From: Pediococcus pentosaceus
GTDB taxonomy: Bacteria > Bacillota > Bacilli > Lactobacillales > Lactobacillaceae
Reading direction: 5' to 3'
Assembly: GCF_001437285.1 (NCBI RefSeq)
Contig: NZ_JQBF01000001.1
Coordinates: 248,001-312,000, forward strand
Length of the DNA stretch: 64,000 nt
Under the pieces are notes generated by a model, which was not told the origin of the DNA, ran no database searches, and saw nothing but the letters and a program-made list of their open reading frames with translations. Made by a program: the position numbers and the translations under genes. This document shows, piece by piece, positions 41,001 to 49,454 of the stretch (the stretch's first letter is position 1; each line of letters opens with the position of its first letter).

Positions 41001-43063
41001 TAGCGATTGATTAGGTCAGATGATAGTAGTTCGATTTTTCCCGTAGCGTTCAATTTTTCAGTAGATATTGAGGGGATTACCTCAAATTGAAGGGAAACAG
41101 CATTAGAATTCTTAGTAAATTGTACATTATTAGCTGGAGCTATCGAAACATCAGGTCTAATCCATAATCCCTTAGCTGGATTAATTGAAAGTGCAACACT
41201 TAAAGTAGAGTTGTTTAGTAATTGTTCAGTAATTTTAAAACTAGGCAAAATCGTTAGTCCAGTCTGAGTGTTTATAAAATTAACTTTACAACTCTGATTA
41301 AAGTAATTTTTTAAAAAAGTTGATTCAATTTCTAACTTGAAATTACCGTTATTATCAAAAGAACAAGGTAATAGAGTATCTTGAATTTTAGCAGTTAAAT
41401 TTAATTCTGAGGAAGATCCGCTGATAATTAGACTACCAGAACTGGCTAATTTAACATCTGTTACTGTTGTTGGAAGTTTAGTACTTCCAATTGCTAAATC
41501 GGAAGTCGGAACTACCTTAATAGTGGTTTCCCAATTGGTATTATGTCCGTAGATAAACGAAATATCACCTGTTGGGTCAGTAAAAGTTGAAACTGATCCA
41601 GACCCCTTTTTAGGCTGTCCTAAATAGACTGAAAGTAACTTAGAGCTTTTACTTTTTTTATAATCAATCTTAATTTTGTAAGTTCCAAGCCCAAGCTTTT
41701 CAACGTATTTAACTGGGTTCACTGAAAAACTAAATTTACTTGCAGGAGGCGTCATGCGTTTTAAATGGAAATTAAAAATGGTAAAAGGACGCGTAAATGT
41801 ATTGATTTTAACTTTTTTACCCGTAGCAATATTTTCCAGATATACATTGACGATTTCTTGCTTAAAAGGAAAATGATGAGGAGATTTTTTTCCTATTTGT
41901 AAACTTCCAGCAAAATTAAGCTGTTCGTTCAAATATTTTACCTTTGTTATCCGAACCTTTAATGATGCAGGTGTATGAAAAATAGGAATGTTTCGATTCT
42001 TTCTATCAAGATTTGCCACTTTACCATTCAATGGATGGCCAAAAGATAATTGTTTTAAAAGGTTAAAATTACCGGTTTTTAATGCAAAGTATTGATACTG
42101 CTTTTTAGCAGACAACAGTTTGATGAGTGGTGTATCTAACAAATCCCACTCTCTAAAAAATTTGATAGTGGCCTCTTGAAACGCATAAATAAAAGTATCA
42201 TCTGCATCGGCAATATCGTCCATGAATAATGGAATATCTACGTCTAATAGTTTAAATAACAATTGGCGCTTACTAGAACCGTGCCAAAGCGAATATTGTT
42301 CTAAGATGTTTTTTACTTGATATAAACTTTTTAAGCGGTCGAGGTATCTAGGTAATTCATTTTTTACTTGAGTAAAAGATGAATTACCACCATCACGCCA
42401 TCTCCATCTGTATACAACATTGGTGAGGATATCTATACCGGAACTCGCTAAAAATGCCTTTGAAGTGAAGGAAACATCTTCATAAATTTGATTAATGGGA
42501 AATTTAATATTTTCTCTCTTGAGAACTTCTAATTTATACAACTTGTTCCAACTTGTAGTGTCATATAAAAGTTCTGGATGTTCTTTTAGACTTGTGTGTT
42601 TATAATCATCAATAATTGCTTTTTTGTGGAGATAGGAAGGTTTATCACGACTCTTATCAAACCGGCGCACAAAACCCGTCACAATTTCGGAGCCTGAATT
42701 CATAGCTGAAAGCATCATCGTAGAATATGCATTGGATGGGACGATATCATCTCCATCTACAAAGGCAATCCAATTTCCAGAAGCTAAATCAATGCCCTTG
42801 TTTCTAGAGGCACTAGGACCTGCGTTTTCAGGATTATGAACAGCAATAAAATTAGGATGATTTTGAGCATACTCATCGATAATTGAAGGAGTAGTATCGT
42901 CAGAGCAATCATCAATCATTATTACTTCGATTTTTTGAAATGTCTGTTCTGCTAGAGAATCTAGGCATTCTCTTAAATATTCAGATACATTATAGCAAGC
43001 GACAATTACACTTATTAAGTTATCTTGCCGGTTTGCTTTTTCTACGTTTTTCAAAATGTTCAC
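38066..43063 (-). CDS. Giant teichoic-acid polymerase-like fusion: GT2 domain + beta-rich middle + two TagF-like domains
   Basis: A 1665-residue protein. In order: a GT2 glycosyltransferase (about 15-250; VIVACYNVSEYL, DDCSDD near 51, FVDGDD near 106); a helical part; a long beta-rich region without known motifs (about 370-790); a first CDP-glycerol glycerophosphotransferase-like domain (about 800-1170; LHGTFMK near 894, ITDYSSVMFD near 1068); a second (about 1200-1580; TWHGTPLK near 1293, ITDYSSVFFD near 1474); and a short Trp-containing tail (about 1590-1665). It may polymerise and glycosylate wall teichoic acid. Start is GTG; a TTG nine bases later also has an SD. Confidence 0.88.
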   Translation of the reverse strand: MNILKNVEKANRQDNLISVIVACYNVSEYLRECLDSLAEQTFQKIEVIMIDDCSDDTTPSIIDEYAQNHPNFIAVHNPENAGPSASRNKGIDLASGNWIAFVDGDDIVPSNAYSTMMLSAMNSGSEIVTGFVRRFDKSRDKPSYLHKKAIIDDYKHTSLKEHPELLYDTTSWNKLYKLEVLKRENIKFPINQIYEDVSFTSKAFLASSGIDILTNVVYRWRWRDGGNSSFTQVKNELPRYLDRLKSLYQVKNILEQYSLWHGSSKRQLLFKLLDVDIPLFMDDIADADDTFIYAFQEATIKFFREWDLLDTPLIKLLSAKKQYQYFALKTGNFNLLKQLSFGHPLNGKVANLDRKNRNIPIFHTPASLKVRITKVKYLNEQLNFAGSLQIGKKSPHHFPFKQEIVNVYLENIATGKKVKINTFTRPFTIFNFHLKRMTPPASKFSFSVNPVKYVEKLGLGTYKIKIDYKKSKSSKLLSVYLGQPKKGSGSVSTFTDPTGDISFIYGHNTNWETTIKVVPTSDLAIGSTKLPTTVTDVKLASSGSLIISGSSSELNLTAKIQDTLLPCSFDNNGNFKLEIESTFLKNYFNQSCKVNFINTQTGLTILPSFKITEQLLNNSTLSVALSINPAKGLWIRPDVSIAPANNVQFTKNSNAVSLQFEVIPSISTEKLNATGKIELLSSDLINRYLNGGTATVLGNKIVGTIPLGNPTQLNVLSGKYHIYLNLLDSKNISYRFKLANINPVQITVQNHSINKRTNSTVLLDKFGFLKLNINQTKSWIDRTKIRRGLTYSVLYPLMRLLPLKKDTVLFESLWGQSYNDSPRAMYKYLSKQRPNMEFVWILKNEQTPVEGPAIRVRQMSFKYWYYMARAKYLVQNTNFPNQYSKRAGQIEVETLHGTFMKVMGFDEPHFKNASNRVQKNFAKRIGRWDLMSVPSDFMLKHGSAAFDYPEKKILKTGFPRTDELITNNNTDYLASIKKKLNLPDNKKVILYAPTYRTTKDAFNFELDLDMMQKELSDEYVLLVRLHYFVSHSQNFLNNSGFVYDVSDYNNINDLYLISDVLITDYSSVMFDFGYLRKPMIFFAYDKDWYLDPSNRGIYMDYDATVPGPVALTTADVVNSLKHIDDVKVKYSDKLQQFYDKFCEYGRDGDAAQRLSEAMLSLKPENQSSVENNLIRSKIQRLLKLNNIQHKLLNILGQLLPKANIAMFESFFGRQYSDNPKAIYEYMKQNYPEIKLYWNVNKDYEEYFKKHNIPYVIRFSLRSIWIQARAKYWFTNVRRPFRWFKPKDTVVVQTWHGTPLKTIGTDVQQVTMPGVTRMKYHKQVIRDSARWDYLLTPNPYSYEIMQRAFRKQYPQLLPTGYPRNDRLSNATKDDINLLKDGLNIAHNQKVVLYAPTWRDNDFVRADHYRAELHLDLDKLIADLPENTLILVRTHYLIANNLDLTKYGNRVINVSDYEDITDLYLISDVLITDYSSVFFDYSILRRPMIFFAYDLKAYAEDIRGFYMDYNSTVPGPVVETNEELIPLVQQALTEPTKFIDNDQYRAFLEKFASWEDGHSTERLLETVLENKPPYELQQLTNSDSLVVGDQIQIKDTTILWSGIPGVKGTKFIKNIDLSEREEPVFIKQIATLTPRDFRSSNLYTGGVWINSIVDNSNVWFNVENIDN

Positions 43064-43240
43064 CTTTACCTAAGTTGTTTAATATTTATGTGTCTAATAA
43101 TGTATTATAATATACGTTATTGGTTTTTACATAATTTTAGAAAATAAGATTTTTAAAAGTTTAGTAATACTGTTTAATTACTTTTGAAATTATAGTAAAG
43201 TTTTAAATTAGTTATATTTATTAAAGGAGCAATACAAACG

Positions 43241-44056
43241 ATGAATACAATGTTCAAAATAATTAGTGACCAATTCACTAATTTTAAGATAATTCGACGG
43301 ATGGCTAAGTATGATGACCGTGCTAATTATCAAAGTCATTATCTAGGTTTAGCTTGGGAATTTTTGAATCCGCTGATTCAAATTGGAATTTACTATCTCG
43401 TCTTCGGGGTGGCTTTGAAGCGTGGAGATCCAATGCCAGGAGTACCATATTTGCCATGGATGGTGATGGGAATTGCTCCTTGGTTGTATATGAATAAGAC
43501 AACTTTAGATGCTTCTAAAAGTATTTATCAACAAGTTGGGCTAGTTTCTAAAATGAAATTTCCAATTAACGTTTTGCCATCTATTAAAATTATGGGAAAT
43601 TTATATAGTTTCTGGACGATGATGGCTTTTGGTGTGTTTTTGATGTTTGTTAATCGAATTTGGCCAACCATTTCATGGGTCCAATTCATATATTATTTTA
43701 TTTGTATGATTGCACTTATGTATGCGTTGGGAATTTTTAATTCAACAGTAAGTGTACTAGTGCGTGATTGGCAAATTGCCCTACAATCAGTGTTAAGAAT
43801 GCTGTTTTATATGAGTGGAGTATTGTTTAACTTCGTTACTTCAAATTTTCCACCTGTATTAGTACGTCTTTTAGAATTGAATCCTTTTTATTACGTTATT
43901 AACGGAATCCGGGAGTCGTTGCTTTCTAAGGGCTGGGTATGGCAACAACCAAATCTCAACTTAACGATTTCGTTCTGGTTGTTTATTTTTATTGTGATGA
44001 TATTTGGTAGTTATCTACATAATAAATTCCGTGCTAATTTTGTGGATTTGATTTAA
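43241..44056 (+). CDS. tagG: Teichoic acid ABC exporter, permease TagG/TarG
   Basis: A 271-residue ABC-2 permease with about six helices, of the polysaccharide/teichoic acid export type. Recognisable segments are RRMAKYDDRANYQSHYLG near the N-terminus and LNPFYYVINGIRESLL near the C-terminus. With TagH it moves undecaprenyl-linked teichoic acid across the membrane. It is followed after 15 bases by tagH and is divergent from the large polymerase gene. The SD AGGAG is 11 bases before the ATG. Confidence 0.93.
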   Translation: MNTMFKIISDQFTNFKIIRRMAKYDDRANYQSHYLGLAWEFLNPLIQIGIYYLVFGVALKRGDPMPGVPYLPWMVMGIAPWLYMNKTTLDASKSIYQQVGLVSKMKFPINVLPSIKIMGNLYSFWTMMAFGVFLMFVNRIWPTISWVQFIYYFICMIALMYALGIFNSTVSVLVRDWQIALQSVLRMLFYMSGVLFNFVTSNFPPVLVRLLELNPFYYVINGIRESLLSKGWVWQQPNLNLTISFWLFIFIVMIFGSYLHNKFRANFVDLI

Positions 44057-44071
44057 GCCGAGGAGTCTGAA

Positions 44072-45133
44072 ATGGATAATACTTATAAAATTAAATTAGA
44101 AAATGTAACAAAAGAGTATGACCTTTTTAAATCAAAAAGTGATAAACTAAAGAACTTTTTTAATATTGGGAAAGTAGATGTTCCACATTTCTGGTCTTTA
44201 AAAGGTGTTAGTCTAACAATTAAAAAAGGGGAAACTTTTGGAATAATTGGAGTGAATGGTTCAGGAAAATCAACCATTTCAAATATTATTTCCGGAATCA
44301 TTCCTCAAACCACAGGAATGGTCGATGTTAAAGGTGATACTTCAATTATTGCTATTGGCGCTGGTTTAAAGAGAAACTTAACTGGTGCCGAAAACATCCG
44401 TCTAAAGGGTCTGATGCAAGGTTTGACAATCAAAGAAATTGATGAAGTTAGAGATTCCATCATCGATTTTGCCGATATCGGTACTTTTATTGATCAACCA
44501 GTTAAGGACTATTCTAGTGGGATGCGTTCCCGTTTAGGATTTGCAATTGCGGTACACATTAACCCTGATATCATGATTATTGATGAGGCATTGTCTGTTG
44601 GTGATGATACTTTCTATCAAAAGTGTGTGGACAAGATTATGGAATTCAAGGAACAAGGAAAGACTATTTTGTTTGTTAGTCATTCCCTTAATCAAGTAAA
44701 AATGATTTGTGATAGAGTTGCATGGATGCATTTTGGAGAACTACGAGAAATTGGCGAGACAGAGGAAGTAATTGAACACTACCGTAAATTCTCAAGTGAC
44801 TTCAAAAAGAAGACGGCCAAAGAACGTAAAAAATACCAACAAGATAAGAAAAAAGAGCAAATTAAATTTAACATAGATGAGTATCGTAAGTCTCTAATTG
44901 AAGATGAAGTCAAGAAGGGCATCGATAAAAATCAAGCAGAAAAGGATGTACAGGAAAGAATGTATCATCAAATAACTCCAGACAAGATGTCTTTGACAAC
45001 TAGGATTGTTACTGGAATAGCAATATTAGGACTTGCATTCTTTGCGTTGGTAAACATTTCTGGCCACTCAGTTACTAATTCGCTGGAACATCCAACAACG
45101 TTAATGCATCCAGTACAACATAAAGTTAGGTAA
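44072..45133 (+). CDS. tagH: Teichoic acid ABC exporter, ATPase TagH/TarH
   Basis: A 353-residue ABC ATPase. Walker A is GVNGSGKST, the signature YSSGMRSRLGFA, and Walker B MIIDEAL; the long charged linker (about 240-310) is lysine-rich. One C-terminal membrane helix (GIAILGLAFFALVNIS) is followed by only about 25 residues. Bacillus TagH carries a much larger extracellular C-terminal domain, so this is a shortened form. It partners TagG for export of wall teichoic acid. Confidence 0.93.
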   Translation: MDNTYKIKLENVTKEYDLFKSKSDKLKNFFNIGKVDVPHFWSLKGVSLTIKKGETFGIIGVNGSGKSTISNIISGIIPQTTGMVDVKGDTSIIAIGAGLKRNLTGAENIRLKGLMQGLTIKEIDEVRDSIIDFADIGTFIDQPVKDYSSGMRSRLGFAIAVHINPDIMIIDEALSVGDDTFYQKCVDKIMEFKEQGKTILFVSHSLNQVKMICDRVAWMHFGELREIGETEEVIEHYRKFSSDFKKKTAKERKKYQQDKKKEQIKFNIDEYRKSLIEDEVKKGIDKNQAEKDVQERMYHQITPDKMSLTTRIVTGIAILGLAFFALVNISGHSVTNSLEHPTTLMHPVQHKVR

Positions 45134-45166
45134 TTTTCATATCGTAAATTTGGAAGGGTTTAAAAA

Positions 45167-46897
45167 ATGAAATTTAAAGAAAGAACTATGAAGAATCCTA
45201 ACGTTGGGACTTTTTTAGTTATTTTAATTACTGGATTATTACTAACGATGCCTCAAATTTTGAATAAAAGTATTATATTAGGGGCAGATGCTATTTTTCA
45301 CTTTAATAGGTTGTACGATATCGCAATGCAATTTGATAGTGGTAATTTTAGTTATTTTACATCTAATTATGGTTTTCAACAAACCGCTAGAATTGTGAAT
45401 GCGGTATATGGTCCAGGACTGGCATATATATTAGGTTTTATTTTATTCATTTGTAGGAGTTGGTTAAAATTTCAAGTAATATCATCATTATTATTATTTC
45501 TGATCAGCGGCTATACAATGAACTATTTATCTACTAGTGTTGGACTATCTAGAAAAGTAGCCAATATGAATTCTATGCTTTTCATGAGTAGTTTTTGGGT
45601 AATGGGTTGGACAGTTAGCCAGATGTTTATGCCGTGGGGGATTGCTGTAGCTCCACTAATCGTCGCTGTGGGTATTAAATTTATTAAGAGTGATAAATTT
45701 ACGATTGTTGAATTATCTATCTCCGTTTCATTGATGATTCAGATACATATGTTAAGTGCAGTTATATCGGTCTTTATATTGTTTCTATTCTTTATAATTG
45801 GAATTATAAATGTGAAAGATAAACTTACACTATGTGTAAAAGTGATTGCGGCTGCTGGACTAACTTTATTGCTTACATTTAATGTGTGGGGATCAATCCT
45901 TGAAATATATATTGGGAATAAATTGTATCCTCCTTTTGCTGCAAATTTAGCAATGAAAACTATGAATTTATCGGTAGGCAATGCTGATTTTAACCATATT
46001 GGAATTATTGTAAGTGTATTATTTGCTTTTGAAATAGCGATTACTATTATGAACTGGTCGATCTTATCTCTAACTACTAAAGCTGTAACTGGTATAGGGA
46101 CAGTGATGTTAGTACTTTCATCTAATATTATGCCTTGGATGGTTATAGGTAGAAAGATACCTATGTTAAATAGTTTTTTACAATTTCCTAGTCGACTTGA
46201 AGGTTTCGCATTTGTATTGTTGCTGGTAGGTTTAGGTTTATGTATTGAGGAGGTTAATGAACCTTCTTTTAAAAAGTATACTAAGCTTTTTTTAATGATA
46301 GCAACACTTTTTTCCGTAGTACAATCTTACTATAACGTACAGTCAAAAAGTGAAGGCTGGAATGGTCATCAGCCGATAGCAAATAGGACTAATGTAATAG
46401 TTAAAAATAATGCTTCAGAAAGTGAAATAAGAAATGCTTTTAGGAGTAACGACTTAAGTAAAGGTATTGAGCTGGCCGAAAAACCGACGACGGACTATGT
46501 ACCAATTAATGTTAATAATACTGATAATGGCAAATCACAGAGTGCCTATGAAACATATGCAGCATTGTTTATTAACTCAAAACAAGGTGTAAAAAAGGAA
46601 GTTAAAAATGGAAAATTAATAGTCTCGTGGTATGCAAATCATAAAGGAGAAAGTAAAAAAATACCAATTACCGTTTATAAAAATACGATATTGCTAATGA
46701 ATGGTTCAAAATTATTAAAAGGGAATATCACATTAGGCACGATGAATATGCCAACTATAAAAGCAACCCAATCTGGGAAAAATGTATTAACAGTTAGCTA
46801 TAAATCAAGCTTTATTAATGGATGGATCATGATTTTAACTGGTCTACTATGGTTTAGCATAACGGCATTTAAATTAGTAATGGGTAGAAAAAGATAA
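45167..46897 (+). CDS. Polytopic GT-C-like membrane protein (6-PTPS-related family), paralogue 2
   Basis: A 576-residue paralogue of the 28197 protein. It has the same topology: first-loop signature GADAIFHFNRLYDIAMQ, about 10-12 helices, and a C-terminal extracytoplasmic region ending in a last helix. The two copies share the NFSYF and FLQFPSRL/LLQFPARL motifs. It follows tagGH by 33 bases, so it probably belongs to the same transcript, tying this family to teichoic acid. The biochemical role is not established. Confidence 0.72.
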   Translation: MKFKERTMKNPNVGTFLVILITGLLLTMPQILNKSIILGADAIFHFNRLYDIAMQFDSGNFSYFTSNYGFQQTARIVNAVYGPGLAYILGFILFICRSWLKFQVISSLLLFLISGYTMNYLSTSVGLSRKVANMNSMLFMSSFWVMGWTVSQMFMPWGIAVAPLIVAVGIKFIKSDKFTIVELSISVSLMIQIHMLSAVISVFILFLFFIIGIINVKDKLTLCVKVIAAAGLTLLLTFNVWGSILEIYIGNKLYPPFAANLAMKTMNLSVGNADFNHIGIIVSVLFAFEIAITIMNWSILSLTTKAVTGIGTVMLVLSSNIMPWMVIGRKIPMLNSFLQFPSRLEGFAFVLLLVGLGLCIEEVNEPSFKKYTKLFLMIATLFSVVQSYYNVQSKSEGWNGHQPIANRTNVIVKNNASESEIRNAFRSNDLSKGIELAEKPTTDYVPINVNNTDNGKSQSAYETYAALFINSKQGVKKEVKNGKLIVSWYANHKGESKKIPITVYKNTILLMNGSKLLKGNITLGTMNMPTIKATQSGKNVLTVSYKSSFINGWIMILTGLLWFSITAFKLVMGRKR

Positions 46898-46900
46898 TTT

Positions 46901-46951
46901 AAAAATACTCTAAGATTTAGGACGCCAATTTAAATTTTAGAGTATTTTTAG
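46901..46951 (+). terminator. Terminator after tagG-tagH-GT-C operon
   Basis: AAAAATACTCTAA pairs with TTTTAGAGTATTTTT across a 24-base loop. Confidence 0.75.
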
Positions 46952-46977
46952 TATCTATCTGTAAGGGGAGCAAACCA

Positions 46978-48087
46978 ATGAAAAAATGGATTTATACCTT
47001 TATTGGTATTTTAATGTTTATATGTATAGCATGTTATATCGTTACTTTAAAAAAGGGAGATACAGTTGTTTCTAATACTAAAACAAAAACAGCCATAACA
47101 AGAATTGTAGATAGAAAAGAGTCTGGAAAATTAAAAAAAAGTCTCTCGAAGACTAAGTTTAGCGGTACAGCGGTCTTAATTAAGAACAACAAAATAGTAG
47201 ATAGTTACGTATCAGGATCTGCCACTGATGTTGATAAAAATATGTTAACGACTACTTATGAAATAGACTCTCTACAAAAAGTTTTAACAGCAGGTTTAGT
47301 AATGAACCAAGTCAATAAAGGAAAGCTAAAATTAACTGATAGGGTCAATAAGTTTATTCCGGATCTACCAGGTTCTAAATATATAACAATTCGAGAACTA
47401 CTTGATATGAATTCGGGATTATCAATGAAAAAAATGAAATTTTCGGGGAACAATTTATCTAGTGCCGAATTGCTAGATGTTGTAATTGATAATGTTAGGT
47501 TTGATGCTAATACAAAAAAAAGCGGGAAGTGGAGTTACCAACCAGTCAATTTTGTGATTTTATCAGAAATTCTTGAAGAAATTACGGGAAAGAGCTATAA
47601 ACAGTTGTTTGATGAAACTTACATAAAAAAATTAAAGCTTAAACAAACTGAATTTGCTTATGACAATAATATAAAAACAAATCGGGCCTATGGATATGTA
47701 GTAAAAGGAAATGGGGATAGAATTAAGCAGAATCCCAATGGTGCGACTGTCTTTTCAGAGCTAGGAACTGGTCAAGTATATATGTCTGCACCAGATTATT
47801 ATAAATTAGTAGCTAGTCTATTAAATGGGAAAGTTTTAGGAACAGACGCAGCTAAAGAACTTTATTTACCACTAGGTAATGGTAAATATCGCGCTGGTCT
47901 ATATACATCTAAGAAACCATTTTATAGATATGCTAATGGTTATGGATATGGCTTTGAAAGTCATGTTCGTATTAGCCAAGATGGAAAGAAAGCTGTTGTT
48001 GTATTTAGTAACCATCAAGTGAGTGGTAACAATGGTCTAAAGAAAAAAGTTGACCAGTTATCGAAGAAATTTTTAGGTTATAAGTAA
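46978..48087 (+). CDS. Membrane-anchored serine hydrolase, beta-lactamase/PBP4*-like (class C fold)
   Basis: A 369-residue exported protein with an N-terminal membrane anchor (about 4-24). The SxxK nucleophile is S98-L-Q-K101. The second motif is YQPVN where YxN is usual, so the Asn is replaced by Pro. A third motif is not clear (ANGYGYGFES may be its counterpart). Possible roles are a D-Ala-D-Ala peptidase, an esterase, or a D-alanyl-teichoic acid esterase of the FmtA kind, the last suggested only by the teichoic-acid neighbours. SD GGGGAG. Confidence 0.78.
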   Translation: MKKWIYTFIGILMFICIACYIVTLKKGDTVVSNTKTKTAITRIVDRKESGKLKKSLSKTKFSGTAVLIKNNKIVDSYVSGSATDVDKNMLTTTYEIDSLQKVLTAGLVMNQVNKGKLKLTDRVNKFIPDLPGSKYITIRELLDMNSGLSMKKMKFSGNNLSSAELLDVVIDNVRFDANTKKSGKWSYQPVNFVILSEILEEITGKSYKQLFDETYIKKLKLKQTEFAYDNNIKTNRAYGYVVKGNGDRIKQNPNGATVFSELGTGQVYMSAPDYYKLVASLLNGKVLGTDAAKELYLPLGNGKYRAGLYTSKKPFYRYANGYGYGFESHVRISQDGKKAVVVFSNHQVSGNNGLKKKVDQLSKKFLGYK

Positions 48088-48091
48088 TTAG

Positions 48092-48125
48092 AAAAAGCAT
48101 GGAAAATAGTTCCATGTTTTTTTGT
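48092..48125 (+). terminator. Terminator after the serine hydrolase gene
   Basis: AAAAAGCATGGAA and TTCCATGTTTTTTT form a stem around AATAG with a long T tract. Confidence 0.85.
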
Positions 48126-48214
48126 TAATAAATTATTCAAGTTTTATGCTAACTGAAATCATAAAAATATAATATACTAAATTGAACAACTAAGATTGAG
48201 AAAGATGGAGTATT

Positions 48215-49402
48215 ATGTACTTAATTAATTTTTTGAGAAAAGTAAAACGCCGATTTTTAGTTTATTTATTTAACATAAATTACAAACCTTACTCACAGCC
48301 TACCATCATCTTTGAAAGCTTTGGTGGACGTCAAATCAGCGATTCTCCGTTAGCTATTTATAAAGAGTTGAAAAAAACTCATCCTGAATATTGTTTGATT
48401 TGGGTTGTAAATAAGGGATTAGCAACCCAGGCAGAGAAGAACGGATATGATTATGTAATACGTGGCTCTTTCAAATGGGTTCGAACAATCGAAAAAGCCC
48501 AAGTTTGGGTTGAAAATGCTCGTTTACCGCAGTGGGTGCAGAAACCCGATCACATAAAATTAATTCAAACGTGGCACGGGACACCTTTGAAAAAACTCGG
48601 ATTAGATATTAAAAATGTTGTGATGCCTGGGACGAACACGGAACGTTATCATCAAAATTTTGTTAGGGAAGCCAATCGTTGGGATGTATTAATTAGTCCA
48701 AATACATACTCGACTAATATTTTTCGACGAGCTTTTGGTTATCAGAACAAAATTGTAGAAATCGGTTACCCACGGAATGATAAATTGGCTAATCCCACAA
48801 AAGAAGAAATTAAATTATTAAAACAAAAATTAGGAATTCCTTTAAATAAAAAGGTTATTATGTATGCTCCAACATATCGAGATAATCAATTTTTTCAAAA
48901 GGGTAAATATTCATTTGAATTACCTTTTAGTTTAAAAGAATTCCAAGAACGATTTGGAAAAGATGCAGTGCTTTTACTTAGAATGCATTATTTAATAGCG
49001 AATTCAATGGATATTTCAGGATTTGAAAATTTTGCATACGATGTATCTAGTTATGCAGATATTTCTGAATTATACTTAGTATCGGATTTATTAATAACGG
49101 ATTATTCGAGTGTCTTTTTCGATTATGCTTATCTTAAGCGGCCAATTTTGTTCTATCCTTATGATTATGAAATTTATAAAGATGAATTACGCGGTTTTTA
49201 TTTAGACTATCAAAAAGATCTACCGGGGGAAATCGCCTACAATCCAATCGAGCTTTGGGATAAAATTGAATGCGGACTAGCTCAGTCTAATATGAGCATC
49301 GACCAACGCTTTAATACTTTTTATGATCGCTTCTGCAAGATTAATGCGGGAAATGCATCAAAGGAGATTGTTGAAGAAATTAGTAAATTTATTTCAAAGT
49401 AA
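48215..49402 (+). CDS. CDP-glycerol glycerophosphotransferase-family protein (TagB/TagF type)
   Basis: A 395-residue single-domain transferase. Catalytic motifs: TWHGTPLKKLG in mid-protein and LITDYSSVFFDYAYLKRP near the C-terminus, with the supporting IGYPRNDKL. It is closest by eye to the second TagF-like domain of the large fusion protein (MPGTN...YHQNFVREANRWD against MPGVT...YHKQVIRDSARWD). It may act as the primase (TagB) or short polymerase step that the fusion extends. ATG at 48215 behind GGAG. Confidence 0.9.
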   Translation: MYLINFLRKVKRRFLVYLFNINYKPYSQPTIIFESFGGRQISDSPLAIYKELKKTHPEYCLIWVVNKGLATQAEKNGYDYVIRGSFKWVRTIEKAQVWVENARLPQWVQKPDHIKLIQTWHGTPLKKLGLDIKNVVMPGTNTERYHQNFVREANRWDVLISPNTYSTNIFRRAFGYQNKIVEIGYPRNDKLANPTKEEIKLLKQKLGIPLNKKVIMYAPTYRDNQFFQKGKYSFELPFSLKEFQERFGKDAVLLLRMHYLIANSMDISGFENFAYDVSSYADISELYLVSDLLITDYSSVFFDYAYLKRPILFYPYDYEIYKDELRGFYLDYQKDLPGEIAYNPIELWDKIECGLAQSNMSIDQRFNTFYDRFCKINAGNASKEIVEEISKFISK

Positions 49403-49405
49403 AAC

Positions 49406-49445
49406 AAAAAACACGTTGAACTTCAAAAGTTCAGCGTGTTTTTAT
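49406..49445. terminator. Bidirectional terminator between the TagF-like gene and DUF4811 gene
   Basis: AAAAACACGTTGAACTT pairs with AAGTTCAGCGTGTTTTT around CAA; flanks carry A and T runs for both directions. Confidence 0.92.
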
Positions 49446-49454
49446 TAGTTGTAA

